Shown here: positions 20,041-33,171 of the stretch, piece by piece | How the letters are laid out: the number at the start of each line of letters is the position of its first letter | Numbering within the stretch: position 1 is the stretch's first letter | From: Gracilariopsis chorda | Lineage: Eukaryota > Rhodophyta > Florideophyceae > Gracilariales > Gracilariaceae | DNA: 64,000 bases | Reading direction: 5' to 3' | Assembly: GCA_003194525.1 (NCBI GenBank) | Contig: NBIV01000112.1 | Span: forward strand, 124,001 to 188,000 | Notes under the pieces: model-generated | What the model saw: only the letters and a program-made list of their open reading frames with translations | Database searches by the model: none | What the model was told of the DNA's origin: nothing | Translations under genes and position numbers: made by a program

Positions 20041-21938
20041 AACTCAAGCAAGATCCGGTGTATGACAACACAGTGGCGACAAGCTCGTGATGGGATGGAA
20101 TCAGCCCGTAGGTCACGGATTTTGTGAGACTAGAACCATTAACCAAACATGTATACCAGTGGAAAGGTATTAGTTGTTGCAAAGAAGAGGTCCGAGACAT
20201 GATTTCAGTTCTATGAGGACTTAAACGAACATAGGCAGGAGATTTGAGACATCCTAAAAGCAGAATGCTGAAAGCAGCTGTAAGAGTACGGGACTCTGTA
20301 GAGGACGAATACGAAATTCGAAAAGGAGATGATATCTCTCTCTTTACTGGTGTAGGAAAGAGGAGACGCTTAAATGCGAGGTCTGACATGAGCAAGTGTT
20401 GACTAACATTAATGAAACGTTGCTCATGAAGGTTGTCCGAAAGGCAGTACAAGTAAATAGGTGTCACGTTGTGCGGTGGCGAGATACGCTCTTGCAGCAG
20501 CCCTCTACCTAAAAAGTCTTAGGGATTTGTGCGAATGTAAGTCGGACATGTCGATTTTGAAATGTGTGAAAATCCACACACTTGGAAGCTTTCAAGTGTA
20601 ATCTCAGGAGGGTATCAAATGGAAATGAAGATTGCAACTTGCAGTAGAGCGTTTTAACCGTGGGACAAGGTCGCGATCACGGTCACGACGATTACTTCCA
20701 CAAACACTTAATCATGGACCAGAAGCGTGACATATGGCGACATGTATCAATGCTGCTTCTTTAAGTGAAAGCGAGAAAAACTTCTTGGACGTTAGCGTGA
20801 CGAGTGAGCCTTCACCGTAGATTTTGCGTCGAAGGGTCCAAAACCTGGAGTCTCACACGGGCGGAGCAGCCGTTTGCGGCTCCAGAAAGAACGGGGCTTT
20901 GCAGTCACAATGCGACCAAGTGTTCGAGGCCTGCCATATCAAATGATATTGAAAACTAGCATGCTTATGGTTTTGTAAAACATATCAATTCTAAACTGAT
21001 AGGAACATCCAATTTCACCTCATTAACAGCCATTGTGTGCCTCAGACAAGTTACATCGACCGTTTGTTCTGAAGAAATAACAGTGATAGAACAGAATTTG
21101 AGCACGGAAAAAAGAGACAGAACAATGTTCTTTACACATTGCAGTGCCGCCCCGGCACTCTCAAATACTTTCTTCGGTTGTGACATGCTTAGAACCGTAA
21201 TGCCAACCTCTGCTTGACCTCTGCTGTCTTGCGGCTGAGAGCAACTCGTAATAGTGGTAAGGTATCTAGCTCTGGGCGAGGAGAACGATATGTGTCTCCA
21301 CAGAAAAAAACACTATTCGGGAGAGTTTCCATTCTCTCGCCTTATTCATCCTTTCTTCTGAATAAGTGCAGTCACATTTCAGAATTGGTATGACGGTAAG
21401 CTTCCGGAACAACGAGAATACGCTCAACTCCCAGGTGTAACGCGCAACAACGGCAAGATGGGACAATTATAACTTGGGAAGTCTAAAATTGAGTTTGGGT
21501 ATTCAAAGCGTGTCCGTTTTGGCTATCACGAGTTCTTGCCTGCCGAACCGGAATGCTCTCATAAGATTGCTTCGTACGCATAGCAGAGCATTGTCTATCA
21601 AGACAATCACTAAAGCTAGCCATCTCGCAACAGAAAGGGGTCAAATCTTGACATTGCATCATACGATAGATCAGGACTCAAAGAACCAAGATGGAAAAGG
21701 GGAAAGGCATGCATAAACCCAAGACTTGTACACGGGTACAAACGCACTACGAATTAGGCACCATTTTCGTCCATGTGCGTTCCAGGGAAGACGCATGTCT
21801 ATTTTTGCTGTTTGACGGAATGCAATGCAGGGAAAGAAATTCCTGCTCATTTGAAACTGCGAGGTTTGTGTACGACAAATACTTCAATTGGGATTTCTGG
21901 GGAAATGCGCAGCGTTCCATCCAACCAGAGCACGATTG

Positions 21939-21960
21939 AGCTTTCACGTCCGTGAAAGCT
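21939..21960. repeat. Perfect 10-bp inverted repeat
   Basis: AGCTTTCACG-TC-CGTGAAAGCT, a near-continuous palindrome in gene-poor DNA. Confidence 0.5.
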
Positions 21961-22351
21961 GAGAGGCCAGCATTTCCCACTAATTTGAATAGAGGAAACA
22001 AGCCAGTAAGTAACTAGGTCAGCCCGGTCTGTGGCTGTCTCAAAAGTATATGTCCTTTAAAGTAGAGGTTATTTGGATATATTAATAAGTTTAGGTAGGA
22101 CAAGAATGTCGTCAAACAACATTGAACAAGAACATATGGTTACACGTTGATTATTGAAGGCAAAAAGGGCCGTTTTTTCTCGATCTCGATGCTCAAGGGG
22201 TGGAGAGGGAACTAGTGGAGATAGAGAGAGAGGCTGGGAGATAGAGCAGAGATGGGAGGAGAAGAATTGTTGGTGAGACCTCCCTTTCAGACACCCCGGG
22301 CTTCAAATAGGTTGGAGGAAAGAGCATATGGATGCCTTAGGGCACAAGGAT

Positions 22352-22375
22352 TAAGGGTTATAGGGATAACCCTTA
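22352..22375. repeat. Perfect 10-bp inverted repeat of TAAGGGTTAT
   Basis: TAAGGGTTAT-AGGG-ATAACCCTTA. The arm TAAGGGTTAT also occurs at about 24,121 and in the loop of the large hairpin at 36,947-37,008. Confidence 0.5.
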
Positions 22376-25300
22376 GCAGTTAACCTTGGTATGTGCTGCT
22401 CGAAAAGCGCGTGACAATATGACAGTTGTATTCATCATAAACCGGCACATACAAAGGATAAGTTCTAATCTACCTTTAGCCAACATCGCGGATGCGTTAC
22501 AATAGCAGACATCAGCCATCACCTGTAGGCAGCTTCACAGAAAGGAATCCCATATCGAGAGCTGTTCTCCAGGGGCTGATCCAACCAGAAATGGTAACCC
22601 GGGGTTACCCTCGCCAGAACTCTTTTTTTGTACTCGCACACTGGTCACAAGAACCAAGTACAGAGAAGCAGTGGTGAAATCTGCTTCTATGGGAACAACC
22701 TCCTAACCAGAATCAAGTGTTGATTGATGCATGGGCTCAAAGGAGATTAAATCTATGTAGCTCTTGGCGCTTGGGTACAGTCGTATTTTCGACACACGAT
22801 GGTGAAGGAAAATATTCTGAAAAGAACATGTGGCATTGCTGCTTGCGGCCTCAGTATTAACCGCATAGTTGATTGAACAGCTTTCGCGCAAAAGACAACA
22901 CTACCAGTTTAATATCGAGAAGGCTCCTCATTGCACTCGGTGATGGCAAGCATCGCTCGTCATCTGTTCTGTGAATCGGTGACGAGCATTGCAACGGATA
23001 TCGTTTGTTCGTTTTGTTTTGCTTGCATTTCCACGAATAGAAGTAGAGACAGCCTTTTCCTAAGTGTTCTTCTTTAGAAAGATGAAGAGATGGAGTTTCG
23101 CTGAAGAGAGCAAGTGCCCACCGCAAAGGGGTGACAGTTGTTCCAACCGCACGGAGTGCCCAAGATGTGTACTTGAAGGAATTCACCGAGTATACGGAGC
23201 AATTTCTTACATGCGTTATCTGTAGCCAATCAGTGCGTTCGGTATGAGAGCAATTACGTTTTATCGTGTTCGACATCATGCCGCAGATACTCATACATTA
23301 TCTTTTGTTTGAAACAAGACGATGGCCCTTATTCGACAATGTGGAATCATATGTGACATGCCATTTATGAGGGGTAGACGGTTTTAACCCTCGTCCTCGA
23401 GAGCGCAACCGCCCGACGCTGTTCTATTATCTGAGTGGTATAGAGCCTTGCTGTGATGGCTTCGCCAGCGTTCTCTTGGCACACCACTCACACGAACTCT
23501 TCATCAAGACAAGAACAGCTTGGAAGGGTGGCTTAACGTTACCCTTGGTACTTGTTCTCCATCGCCCAATAAACGTGGATGCGCCAAGCATGCTCTCATC
23601 TGCAGTTGCTTCAAAAGCGTTGACACGTCCTCGTTTCGCAAATCGACACGTACAAATAGTACGAACAAGATCGAAGGTTCACAGTCCACCAATACAATTT
23701 TAGAAATTAGTAGCCTTGATGCACGCGTATTTATACCACTGAATGTTTTCAAAAACACTCCTTTCAGGTCCAGGCTGCGACGAAGTTGCTTCTGTTTTAC
23801 CCTGAGACGGGGGCCCCTGAGACGCTGTGCGGCTGGGTGTACAAACGTTCTCCTTACAGTTTATCACATCTCGCTCACATTCGAGATTCGTTATGTTGGA
23901 TTGTTCGAAGAATTCGAGATACCGTTGGTAGTCGCTTGGGATTTGTCGCGACATACTGCTTACGGACTGCTCATCAGGGAGTAAGCTACTACAGAATGCG
24001 CAGTGGAAAGCCATTGGCTTGAATAATCCAGTTCAGTCTTGATGATGTGTCATCCTTTCCCGATGTGCAAAATGGTGACATATCATCAGCATTAAAAGGC
24101 CAAGACAGCAAGAGCACGGTAAGGGTTATCTCTGCACATCTGAAGGACGGCGCTTTAAAGAGGCTTTATTTTTAAAAGTCCTCGATATGAGGAAAAAGAA
24201 TTTCTCCCGCCAGCATCGATGTGATTTTAAACGACTGATATGTTTGCGCGATTTGTTGGCGCGATTAGAGTCCATTCTTGCACGAACGTTCGGGGTGATT
24301 ATCGCGACACAGTCCTGGGGTACTATACCCCGTGCAAGTACAGCAAAAAGGTTACTCGCTCTCCGTGGCTATGCTGTCGAACATAACATCCAAACACAAG
24401 CCGACGGCGAAGCATAGACGCGTAGACCGGATGCGTGGACTCGTTGACGGCTGTAAAAAGTTTGTTGCGATGGGTCAAATGTTAAAGGCAACAAACACTT
24501 TTGGAACGATAAACTGCAGCTACGGCCGACAACATGAGAATCTCAACTCCCCTCTCATGCGAAAGGTGGGGCGCAATGTTCCAACAGTGTGAATACACCC
24601 GTGTCACGTTTTGTACCACTGTAACTTTATAAAGATTGGAGTCGTTCGCAACGTCCGTTACACAGCTCTTGAGCGGTCAAGCCTGCACCTAAACAAGAGT
24701 TGTGATGCAACATGGCCTTTATGGTCCAAGATTGTAATGCGACGGACTGGTTTACAGGCGTGGCGACAAAGGCAACCTACGGCGTTCGTACTCCGAAAAT
24801 TGTAGGCTGCTTTCATTCATTTCCTCTCTCCGAACTTTAGATAGAGGAAATAGAGCCAGGCTAAGGCAGCAAGCGTTGTAGAGTTGTAGAATCGTGAACG
24901 GCTTACTGTTGCTTCTATACAAGCACAATGTGAGTAGAGAAACATGTATGGCATGATGATAAAGGACAGACAGCCATTGGTGCTCGTCTCGTCGTTCGAA
25001 GGCACAGTTAGAATTATACAACAGCCTCCAACCGTTTTTCGCATGTCAGGCCGAAGGGAAGAGATGGCTGAGAGCGTTTCAAATAGCGAAAACTTATGGG
25101 GGAGTGGGGTTTTAAAGATGGTTGAGGACAGAGGCACAGAACAGAATATAGGTTCGAAGCCTTGCGCGAAGGCTGCGCATGGGCGCCTCTGCCCACGACG
25201 CAAGTGCAGCAGAATGGAACCACACATGACAGAGTCTCAACAGGCGGGTTGGACCACAGAAGCGCTTCTTGTGGCGCTCAAGCTACGGTTGAGGAAGACG

Positions 25301-26379
25301 TGTTGTAGGTTATTTCATTTGTTTTCCCAAAGATGTGTGATGGGATTTACAAGGGGTGGCGTTAAACCTTTAAACGCATCCTGGCAGGATGCGGTTACAT
25401 GATACTTTAATTGGATTGGAAATGACCAAACTGGTTTGCAGGAAGGAGATTGGTGTTCATGTGTTGACTTTGATGTAGCCATAGCGGTAAAGTTATCAAG
25501 CAAAGCAAACATGCGTTTTGCGCATGCGGAGCTGTGAGGTGAAGGTTATGAAACGGGCGTTTTGACTAAGATTGTCCGGTTGTGTAGTGTAGATGAAGAG
25601 ATTGATCACTTGACGGCAGTGACATGGGAAGGAATGATGACGCATTTGCATGGTATCTACGGGAGAGAGGGAAGAAGAAATGGCTGTGAATAAACAGATG
25701 ATGGTACGTTTTAAGAATGGTTGAGGTGGGGAGATGGGCGCTCATTGCGAGAGTACAGTATTAGAAAAGGTGGCGTGGAATGTTAGTAAGGGATGGTGCG
25801 TGCCGAGGGGGTTGATCACTGATGAAGGTGGGGAGGAATGGGGTACCGCTGGGTAACGCCCTACCAGCGCTATCAGTAGACGTGTGGGGTGAAGAGTAGA
25901 GAGTGTGTTACGACACTTGAGGTTGTGCGCCGGCGGAAGCAAGTGAACCGAAAGTCATGAGAAGCGGATGTGATAGGAGAAGAACAAGAGCGAGCATTTC
26001 CGGAGAGCGAGACTCACGAGTGCGTTGGGGGCACGGGTTATATGAATGAATTGATGAACGGTACCGGAAGGGAAGAAGGTGGACGAGAATGGTGCGTGTG
26101 GTGCAACACGGTGAGGCGCTGAATGCGAACGGGGGAGGACGAATTGACAGCAGTGGAGTGGCAGCGTAGCGTGTGATGCGAGCGCTTGCGACGTGGTTTA
26201 CAAGGGAGAGAAAGGGTGGACGAATGGGGAAAGCTGTTGAGGGCGGGGGCGGGGGAGGAAAGCTGATTGACAGGGGCCGGCGTGGGCAGTTTGTCGCGGT
26301 TGCGGAGGGGAGGCGAGGTTTAATGTGCAGCAGCTGCACAGACGGTTCCACCGGGGGCGAGGGGCGGGGGGGGCGGAGA

Positions 26380-26730
26380 GAAGAGATATGCGTCGCGCAT
26401 GCGGCGTCGCTCTCTCTCGCGGCTCCGCGCGGGAGGCGCCGTTACGCCGACGCCAACAAATGAATCAAACGCGCGCGCGTGGCGCCGTCACGCGGCGCAC
26501 GCCGCCGTCACGCGCTCTGATCACTTTGCGCGTGCGCGCGCCCCACGTGACGCCCCCCGCTCGCTGCGCCGCGACCCGTGCGAGCCGCGTGCCACCCCCC
26601 CCCCCGCCCGCATTTGCACTCATACAAACTTCGCGTTGCGCCCTTCTCAACGCGCTCAACGCGCTGCGCCTGCGCGCAAACCGCTTACTTAAGGCGCCCG
26701 CCTCCACGCGCAATGCCTCCCACACCTCAG
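26380..26730. promoter_or_regulatory. GC- and CpG-rich promoter region of the zinc-finger gene
   Basis: Dense CG dinucleotides (for example GCGCGCGCGTGGCGCCG near 26,470) and a CCACGTGACG box near 26,543, immediately upstream of the zinc-finger ATG. The pattern resembles a CpG-island promoter. Confidence 0.45.
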
Positions 26731-26743
26731 CCCGTCGTTCGTC

Positions 26744-27354
26744 ATGGATTGCCCCAACTCCAACTCCAACCCCCCCCCCCCAGACGCCCCCCCAGACTTC
26801 GATATGGTCGCCCTCGTACAGCACTTGTACAGCTCCAGGAGGGACGAGTCCGTGCCCGGCCAGCTGCTGTACGCCTGTAATATTGATAAAATGTGGCCCA
26901 CGTTCAAGCCCAGGCGATCGCGCTCTCAGCGACTGCACAATGATCGCCCCACCGTCTTCTGCGAGATTTGTGGCTTGACGTTTGCCAGTCGCGGAAACCT
27001 CAACCGCCATCGTCGCGTCGCCCACCAAGGCATGAGGGTGTACTGCGACTACGCGCACTGCTACCAGGTACGTTGCCCCCCCCCCTCCCCCCCCCCCCCC
27101 CCCCCCCCCCCCCCAACCGCTATCCACCGCTCTGCTATTCTCACATGTCATTCTCACTCTAACTGCCGTTGTTTCGTTGAGCCATGTAGAGCTTCAGCCA
27201 GCGCGCTGATCTCAACCGGCATTATCGCCGCGTGCACCTCAAACTGCCGCCCTCGTCGTCGTCTTCGTCGTCGCCGTCGTCGCCGCCGTCAAAGCGCAGC
27301 AGCCGCGGCAGCGCCTCATCGTCGCGCTCGTCGCCGCCCAAATCGGCGCAGTGA
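26744..27354 (+). CDS. Two-finger C2H2 zinc-finger protein, two exons
   Basis: Exon 1 is 26744-27067 and exon 2 is 27190-27354, joined in frame to give 162 residues. Finger 1 is FCEICGLTFASRGNLNRHRR followed by VAH. Finger 2 is split by the intron: VYCDYAHCYQ ends exon 1, and SFSQRADLNRHYRRVH begins exon 2, restoring C-x4-C-x12-H-x4-H. This makes the splice model strong. The intron (122 nt) runs GTACGT...TAG with a CTAAC branch-like site at 27159, and it carries a C10-T-C28 tract. The C-terminus is a Ser/Pro-rich tail (SSSSSSSPSSPPSKRSSRG). The N-terminus has NSNPPPPDAPPDFD, then an acidic/hydrophobic stretch. It is likely a nuclear DNA-binding protein; the target is unknown. Confidence 0.87.
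27076..27114. repeat. Poly-C tract inside the zinc-finger intron
   Basis: C10-T-C28, 39 bases, just after the 5' splice site. The opposite strand is a long G-run able in principle to form G-quadruplexes. The length may vary or be miscounted by sequencing. Confidence 0.85.
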
Positions 27355-27592
27355 GACACAGTCACATACAGTAAATATACAAATACGTCGCTTGCAGTAA
27401 ACAAAGCTAGCACCCGTGTCAGTGGCCCTGTCCACGCCGCCACGCATCACTTGTGTTCGCGCTGGCGACAACGCTGCGCAACGGCACGCAGACGCCCGAA
27501 TAAAGCGCGACCGCGCGGCAGCAGCCGATCTCGCGCGTAGGCAGCGCACCTGTCGTAGCGCCATAAACCCGCGGTCGCAGCGCGCGTCCGTC

Positions 27593-28357
27593 ATGCTCCT
27601 GGCGCACGCCGCGCGCTTACTTCGCCGCACCCTTCCTCTGTCGCCGTCAACTCTCCGAACCCTCATCCCAAACAGATCCAACATGAATTTCGCCCTCCCC
27701 GCTCTCCCCTACGCCTATGACGCCCTCGAGCCCTATGTCGACGCCACCACTATGAACATTCATCACACAAAGCATCATCAGACCTACGTTAGTAACATCA
27801 ACAAAGTGCTCGATGGTCCCCATGGTTCCGCCTTGAAGGGCCTTTCTCTCGCCGCCATCCAGGCAAACATCCCCTCTCTCCCAGAGTCCATTCGTACCCC
27901 CGTCATCAACTCTGGCGGCGGTCACTACAACCACGCCATGTTCTGGACCCTCATGGCCAAGCCCGGATCCGCTAACGTCACCCCTATGGGTTCCGTCAAG
28001 GCCAAAATCGATGGCGATTTCGGCAGCTTTGATCAGATGAAGACTCAGTTCAACGCCGCCGCCGCCGCTCGTTTCGGTTCCGGATGGGCCTGGCTCAGCG
28101 TCGGCTCCGATGGCAAGCTTTTCATCTCCTCCACCGCCAACCAGGAGAACCCCCTCATGAAGGGAGTCGTCGCCCAGTCGGGAACCCCGATCCTTGGTTT
28201 GGACGTCTGGGAACACGCATACTACCTCAAGTATCAGAACCGTCGTCCGGAGTACATTGCTGCTTTCTGGAATGTCGTCAACTGGGATCAGGTCGCCGTC
28301 AACTACGATAGTGCCACTGCCGGCAATACCGCCGTCTTCGACACCCCTGTCGCGTAA
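27593..28357 (+). CDS. Manganese superoxide dismutase, probably mitochondrial
   Basis: A 254-residue Fe/Mn-SOD that converts superoxide to hydrogen peroxide and oxygen. The metal ligands are visible: His in [13 protein letters not shown], His in [11 protein letters not shown], and Asp and His in [19 protein letters not shown]. The Mn-type features are the Gly-rich GGGHYNH and the Gln of [11 protein letters not shown], so I call Mn rather than Fe. The ATG at 27593 gives [19 protein letters not shown], a typical Arg/Leu-rich mitochondrial presequence. The mature protein would start near [19 protein letters not shown]. The frame is open further upstream without conserved sequence. It lies 238 bases downstream of the zinc-finger gene, in the same direction. 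No intron. Confidence 0.96.
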   Translation: MLLAHAARLLRRTLPLSPSTLRTLIPNRSNMNFALPALPYAYDALEPYVDATTMNIHHTKHHQTYVSNINKVLDGPHGSALKGLSLAAIQANIPSLPESIRTPVINSGGGHYNHAMFWTLMAKPGSANVTPMGSVKAKIDGDFGSFDQMKTQFNAAAAARFGSGWAWLSVGSDGKLFISSTANQENPLMKGVVAQSGTPILGLDVWEHAYYLKYQNRRPEYIAAFWNVVNWDQVAVNYDSATAGNTAVFDTPVA

Positions 28358-29687
28358 ACTTTCCCTTTTACATACACTGGTAAACGAAAAGCTACTCTAC
28401 CTCTCTGATCTGCATGCTCTAGCTAGTACATCTACAACTCACTCGTCATAACCCGATTCATCCATCTGCTATCGAACAATCACTAACCCCTTCGATCCTC
28501 GATCGCGCCCTGTTCCACACAATTCTCCACCCTGCGTTCGTCAATGGTGCGCCCGATCGCCCGCATCGCCCCGATCGATCACTTCGCACATGCACGACGT
28601 GTTGCGCATGCCGATCCCTGGTCAAGCCCGTCTCTCCAATGATTTTGCACCCTTACTCTTTGCACCTGTCGCGATCAACCGTTCCCGTTCTCCCCACCAT
28701 CCTCCTGCCGCTCTTCCCGTCATTGTCCAAACACAAAAAAAGGGTCACATCTTCCTACGTTTCTTTACCGATCCGTCACGTGCTCATCCTTCATCGTCAC
28801 CATTCCACTCTGCCCCGATCGCATCCCACCCTCCCCTCACCACTCCTTCCCACCAAACCACGAGACATTTCAAACTCATTTTGTGCCTCCCTCAGCAACC
28901 AAACGCTTGCGCGTATTCCTTTACCTATCAGCGCCACCGCCAACACCCCCACTGTAATTTTTTTTGGGGGGGAGGAAGACGAGCAGGGGTACATCAGACA
29001 ATCGATGATATCGCTAACGAAACCCAACGTATGCATTTACCCTCTATCGTCCCCCGCCCCTCCACTTTGCTCTTGTAATAAACGCTTTGCTAAACAACTT
29101 GTCGTCTTGGAACGACCAACAAATTGCACGGCTCTTTCACGTCCTGTCCATTCGTGTGATCCTCTTTCGTACTTGGGACAGGAGAATATGAAGAAGAATG
29201 CACGAGCTTTGCTACGCTTCTCTGCCTTCAACGCTTTTATTTCCTTCTCTGACATATCTTCCGTTCAGAGAACTTGAACCTCTCTGTCACTTTGTCGATA
29301 TTACCACTTCTGTCTGCTGCCCTGCACACTTTGAAATTCTTGCGTATCACGATGGTCCTTTAAACCCCAGCGCAAACCCGCGCTGTGGAAGGCTACTGTG
29401 TGTCATTTGTTTGCCACCTGTTTCAGATCCTCTCTATTTTTGCGGTTTCCCTCATAGCTGAAGCTTAGTCTACTAAGTATAGAGCTCGCATTTTTCTGCT
29501 TCGAAAACTGGAACGCGGCCAACGAGATATCGTCTTCCACTCTCCACTACTGCTGTCACGATGCACAACTGAGCGCGTTCCTATTCATGCCTTTCTTGGG
29601 GAGTCCAACCAAGCCATTGGGCTACGCATGTCATTCAGGGACCTCTTGCCGCCACTTCGTACGTCACTTCGTCACGTAAAAACATCA

Positions 29688-29711
29688 GATCTGCAAAGAT
29701 ATTTGCAGATC
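29688..29711. repeat. Perfect 10-bp stem-loop
   Basis: GATCTGCAAA-GATA-TTTGCAGATC, lying 113 bases before the larger hairpin at 29,825. Confidence 0.55.
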
Positions 29712-29824
29712 GCATTATTATGCTTTTCTGTCGGTGGCACTGTGCTAAGTTACCGTCTCCGCCATGCTGATGTCAGCCGCATATTTCCTTGAGATTTTTT
29801 TGACATGCACCGCTCGTCCAAATG

Positions 29825-29871
29825 CGGAGTGCTTTTGTTGTGGTCATCATGACCACAACGAAAACACTCCG
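29825..29871. repeat. 22-bp hairpin with 3-nt loop
   Basis: The arms at 29825-29846 and 29850-29871 pair with only two mismatches, and both can be G-U in one strand's RNA. The loop is TCA. The tight, near-perfect stem could be a small-RNA precursor or a cruciform. Translations of both strands give CFxCGHxDH, which is a by-product of the palindrome. Confidence 0.6.
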
Positions 29872-31019
29872 AACAAGGATGATGGTCAACCATTGGATGA
29901 AGGAGGTCGCACGCGTCGTCATCTGATCCCACCATCCCTTTTTTAGATTGCGTAGATGACTCGTTACCCTCGGTGGTGAACCACATACGCCTTCGGCAGA
30001 TAGCAGTCGCTATCGTTAAGCGTCCCCATCGCCTTGAGACTAGTACACACGGAATAATGACGGATGCCCCATTAAGCTCGACTTGAGAAGAGTTTATAAC
30101 AAGGATACCACAATGCTGTTTTGCTCTCAACTCGTCAGTTATTGGCATTTTTGTTCTGCGAAAAGGTTTACATGCTCCGAAACCCCAGATGTTCCATCGG
30201 CTGCCCTCGAACCGCTGAGGCCATCGATTTTGATGGCCACGTCCGCATTACATCCGTCCGCATTGCTTAAGAGGGGAACGGTTAACCTTCTAACCCTCAA
30301 CGCTTATCTCAGCAACATTCAAAACGCTGCCAATTAGAAATTGCTCTATGAAGAGGAGGGAAGTAGTTTACAGCATGTTCTACCATAAGGTCTACCATAT
30401 AAGCGTCTGGTGTCCAGCTTACAAACCAGACTTAAAAGGGCACATGAAATGAGTTCTTGATTGCTTGCGGGATTACTCTTTAGTGGTAGGATATGGCAAC
30501 TGAAATTCAAGGTTGTACTACCAAGGGTGAGGTGCATATTTGAAACCGATGGGTAGATAAGCTGAAGGGTAAAAAAGGATAGCAATCTAACCGTTACATT
30601 TATAATCAAAATAGCGCACGATGCAGAAGCCGTCTGCTCTGAAGGGAATGCGATCTTGTATCATCCTTGGGAGCAGCAGCGATATAATTTCTAAGTTATA
30701 CCTGTCTTCGAAGACGAGAAGGAACTGCTAGCCGTTTACGGCCGAGCCGCCAGCGTGTCGCGCTTTGTACAAATGATGGCTATCTGTCCAAAGAAAAAAA
30801 TCTCGTAACAACTTCCCATGCACCAGCGCTTCATCTAATAAGATGACAGACCACAATAACCTGTAGCTTGTGGTTCCCACTTGGAACGTACAAACGTGCT
30901 GAAGAAAGGGAAGGAAACGGAGATTATTTGTATCACGGTCCAAGCGTACTCGCAGATGCCTTGTTGGAATCCTTTCTCAACAATTGATCATTGCACACAA
31001 ACGACTGAGATACTCTACA

Positions 31020-31034
31020 GGTACCAAAGGTACC
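31020..31034. repeat. GGTACC pair in gene-poor DNA
   Basis: GGTACCAAAGGTACC, two boxes with the same 9-bp spacing as at 7207 and 9999, but here without a recognised gene nearby. Confidence 0.55.
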
Positions 31035-33171
31035 AGTATATCGTCTGGATGAGGCATTTGCTCTAACATTGCAAATGCGCAAATTGGAAGAACGTAGCAC
31101 AGTTCCGTCGGTGTTGATGTTCCAACGTGAGGAACAGCACGTGTCCTGGTTGCTCGGGGGACTTTCATCCTTGAAGGGTTTCGGACATAATTCCTTGCAG
31201 GAATATGCCGCACTTCTTGGCGGGAAGTCTTGTTCGTTCGCTTGTTTAATTGGGCAGTGTCCTTAATTTAGGCCAGAGATCGTAGAAGTATAACTATCCA
31301 CTTAACTGCTAAATTCCTCTGGTAGAACCTATCGCTGCCCCTTTGGCTTCCTCGTCCGTCGTCACTTTGTACTTTTGTGCAGCCTTTCCCGCTTAACGGC
31401 TGTCGTCTTTTTGGCATTGCCCAGGCAACTCTACCGAATAGAAAAGAAACGGTAAGTAGTTGTATTTCTCTTATGTGAAATGATGTGTACATCAACGCTC
31501 GAGAAAAAAAGCATATATGCATGGCTATTGAAACAACAAGAACCCTCCTCTCTTATGCAACCTCGAGGTGTTTTCTTGCAGAGTTTTGTTTCGACATAAG
31601 AATTGGTCTCCTTTCCTCTGGATGAAGAAGATTTATCTCTCGCGCCAAGTGTATCGAGTCACGAATGGTATCGAGTGAAACCCTTGACAAAGAAATCGCA
31701 TTGGTGATTCCATGGCAAAAGCGGAGCTCGTTGTTCATTAAGGCAACAAAAAGAAGCTGTATCATTGGTATAGACTGTATTCGTGTAACTTGTTGTTTCA
31801 AGAACGAAGACAGAGTGAAGAAAACAGCACTATCGCACTTCGGACTTGCGGCATGGGAGCTTTGGTGTCGTGAAAGTCTACTAATGACAGCAGTCTGCGG
31901 AGAGTAGACCTTTCGAAAACATCTTGAGACCGAATGTTTATCAGTATCATAGAGTTGTAGAACTGCCGATACGTCTATAGCCTTACGGAACATGCTTTCA
32001 GAACCTCTTGTGTTGATTCACAGAAACAAAGATGTGCTGCTGCAATATGGGATAGAACAACCGGACTTGCCGCAAAGTGAATATGCACCGCTATTCACCG
32101 CTGAGCTACATCTTGTACCGTCGGAAGGATAGATGGCTAACCCTGTGGATAACTAAGATGGTGATGGACGGAATAAGTTTTGTTGCAGTACTGCTTCTCC
32201 AAATTCATGAATAAAAAGCATTGTTGAAATGAAGGCTCATAAAAACCTCATGACAACGAACTCCTGGATTCTACGAATTTGCTAGAAAGGTTCATGCATG
32301 TGTAACCTAGTCGCAGGTTGAAATCTTCGAATGAAGTTAGTGGAGAGAACCCGAAGCTCGGCATCGTCTTCGACGGTAGGAATGGCCATAGCGATATTGT
32401 GCTAAGAACAAACAGCTGGCACAGTCACGTGGTTGGAACTGTCACAAAAGCTTTGCACAGTACTCGATAATAAGGAAATCGCCGAGGTCTTGTCGAAGCA
32501 AGCAGGACCAGGGAATGAAATGCCATAAACGACAATAGCAGATGTAGAACGAAATAGTCTGGTCGGAAGGATCGTTAGAGCTAAACCCATGCGTGGGCTG
32601 TTACTACCACGGGTAGTCCTAGAGTGGAAGCGGTAAACTGGGCGTAGCGATGCATAATCATGAGCAAATAGTTAGATCTGGTCTCAAGTCTTACCTGCCT
32701 TCGCACAAATTTCTTCTTACTGATATCAGCGGTTTCCTTTTTGCCAGCGATAACTCAACGCCACTTCGCTCGTTGGTGGAGGTTTTGCAATTGCGTGTGA
32801 GAATGGTTGTTGTCTATGATGTACATTCTATTTGCATAGGAGGATTCGAAGGCCGATGCGCAAAAAGACACTCTTAAATGTAGGGGACATCCAATGATTT
32901 TGGACTGTCACAAAGTTGCCTGGTAGCCAACACATCACCACATGGACAGTCTCCACGAGCATGCACATGCAAAGGGTCGGTTCTCGAAATCGATACAACA
33001 CAAGACCTTTTAACAAAAGAGTTGGAAAACGAGAGGCCCAGCTCTCGCGGACAGGTAAATAGAACTGCAGGAACAATAAACAGGAATTTACAAGCAGGTA
33101 CATAACAACCACATGGTCAAAGCGGTCTGCGGAGTACAAAAAGAGTCTAAGTACAAAATAGTCTCTGGGTA

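Larger units (their letters stand above)
18111..26743. other. Gene-poor region, 8.6 kb
   Basis: I find no intact gene. All ORFs are short, on both strands and without recognisable domains. The exception is an ankyrin-like remnant near 19.7-20.0 kb. The region also contains two perfect short palindromes (21,939 and 22,352). A TATA-like run (GTATATATATAG, about 18,389) has no gene attached. Confidence 0.5.
28358..33171. other. Gene-poor region, 4.8 kb
   Basis: No supported gene. A 212-codon plus-strand ORF at 28,639-29,277 is Ser/Pro/Leu-rich and has no domain. The region contains two strong palindromes (29,688 and 29,825) and a GGTACC pair (31,020-31,034). Confidence 0.45.

Noticed and set aside
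28639-29277. 212-codon plus-strand ORF after the superoxide dismutase
   Set aside because: Ser/Pro/Leu-rich, overlapped by other ORFs of similar size, no domain and no clear start context.
29764-30148. CFRCGHDDH and CFCCGHHDH, zinc-knuckle-like motifs on both strands
   Set aside because: They arise from the palindrome at 29825-29871 being read in both directions, and the final Cys of a CCHC knuckle is missing.
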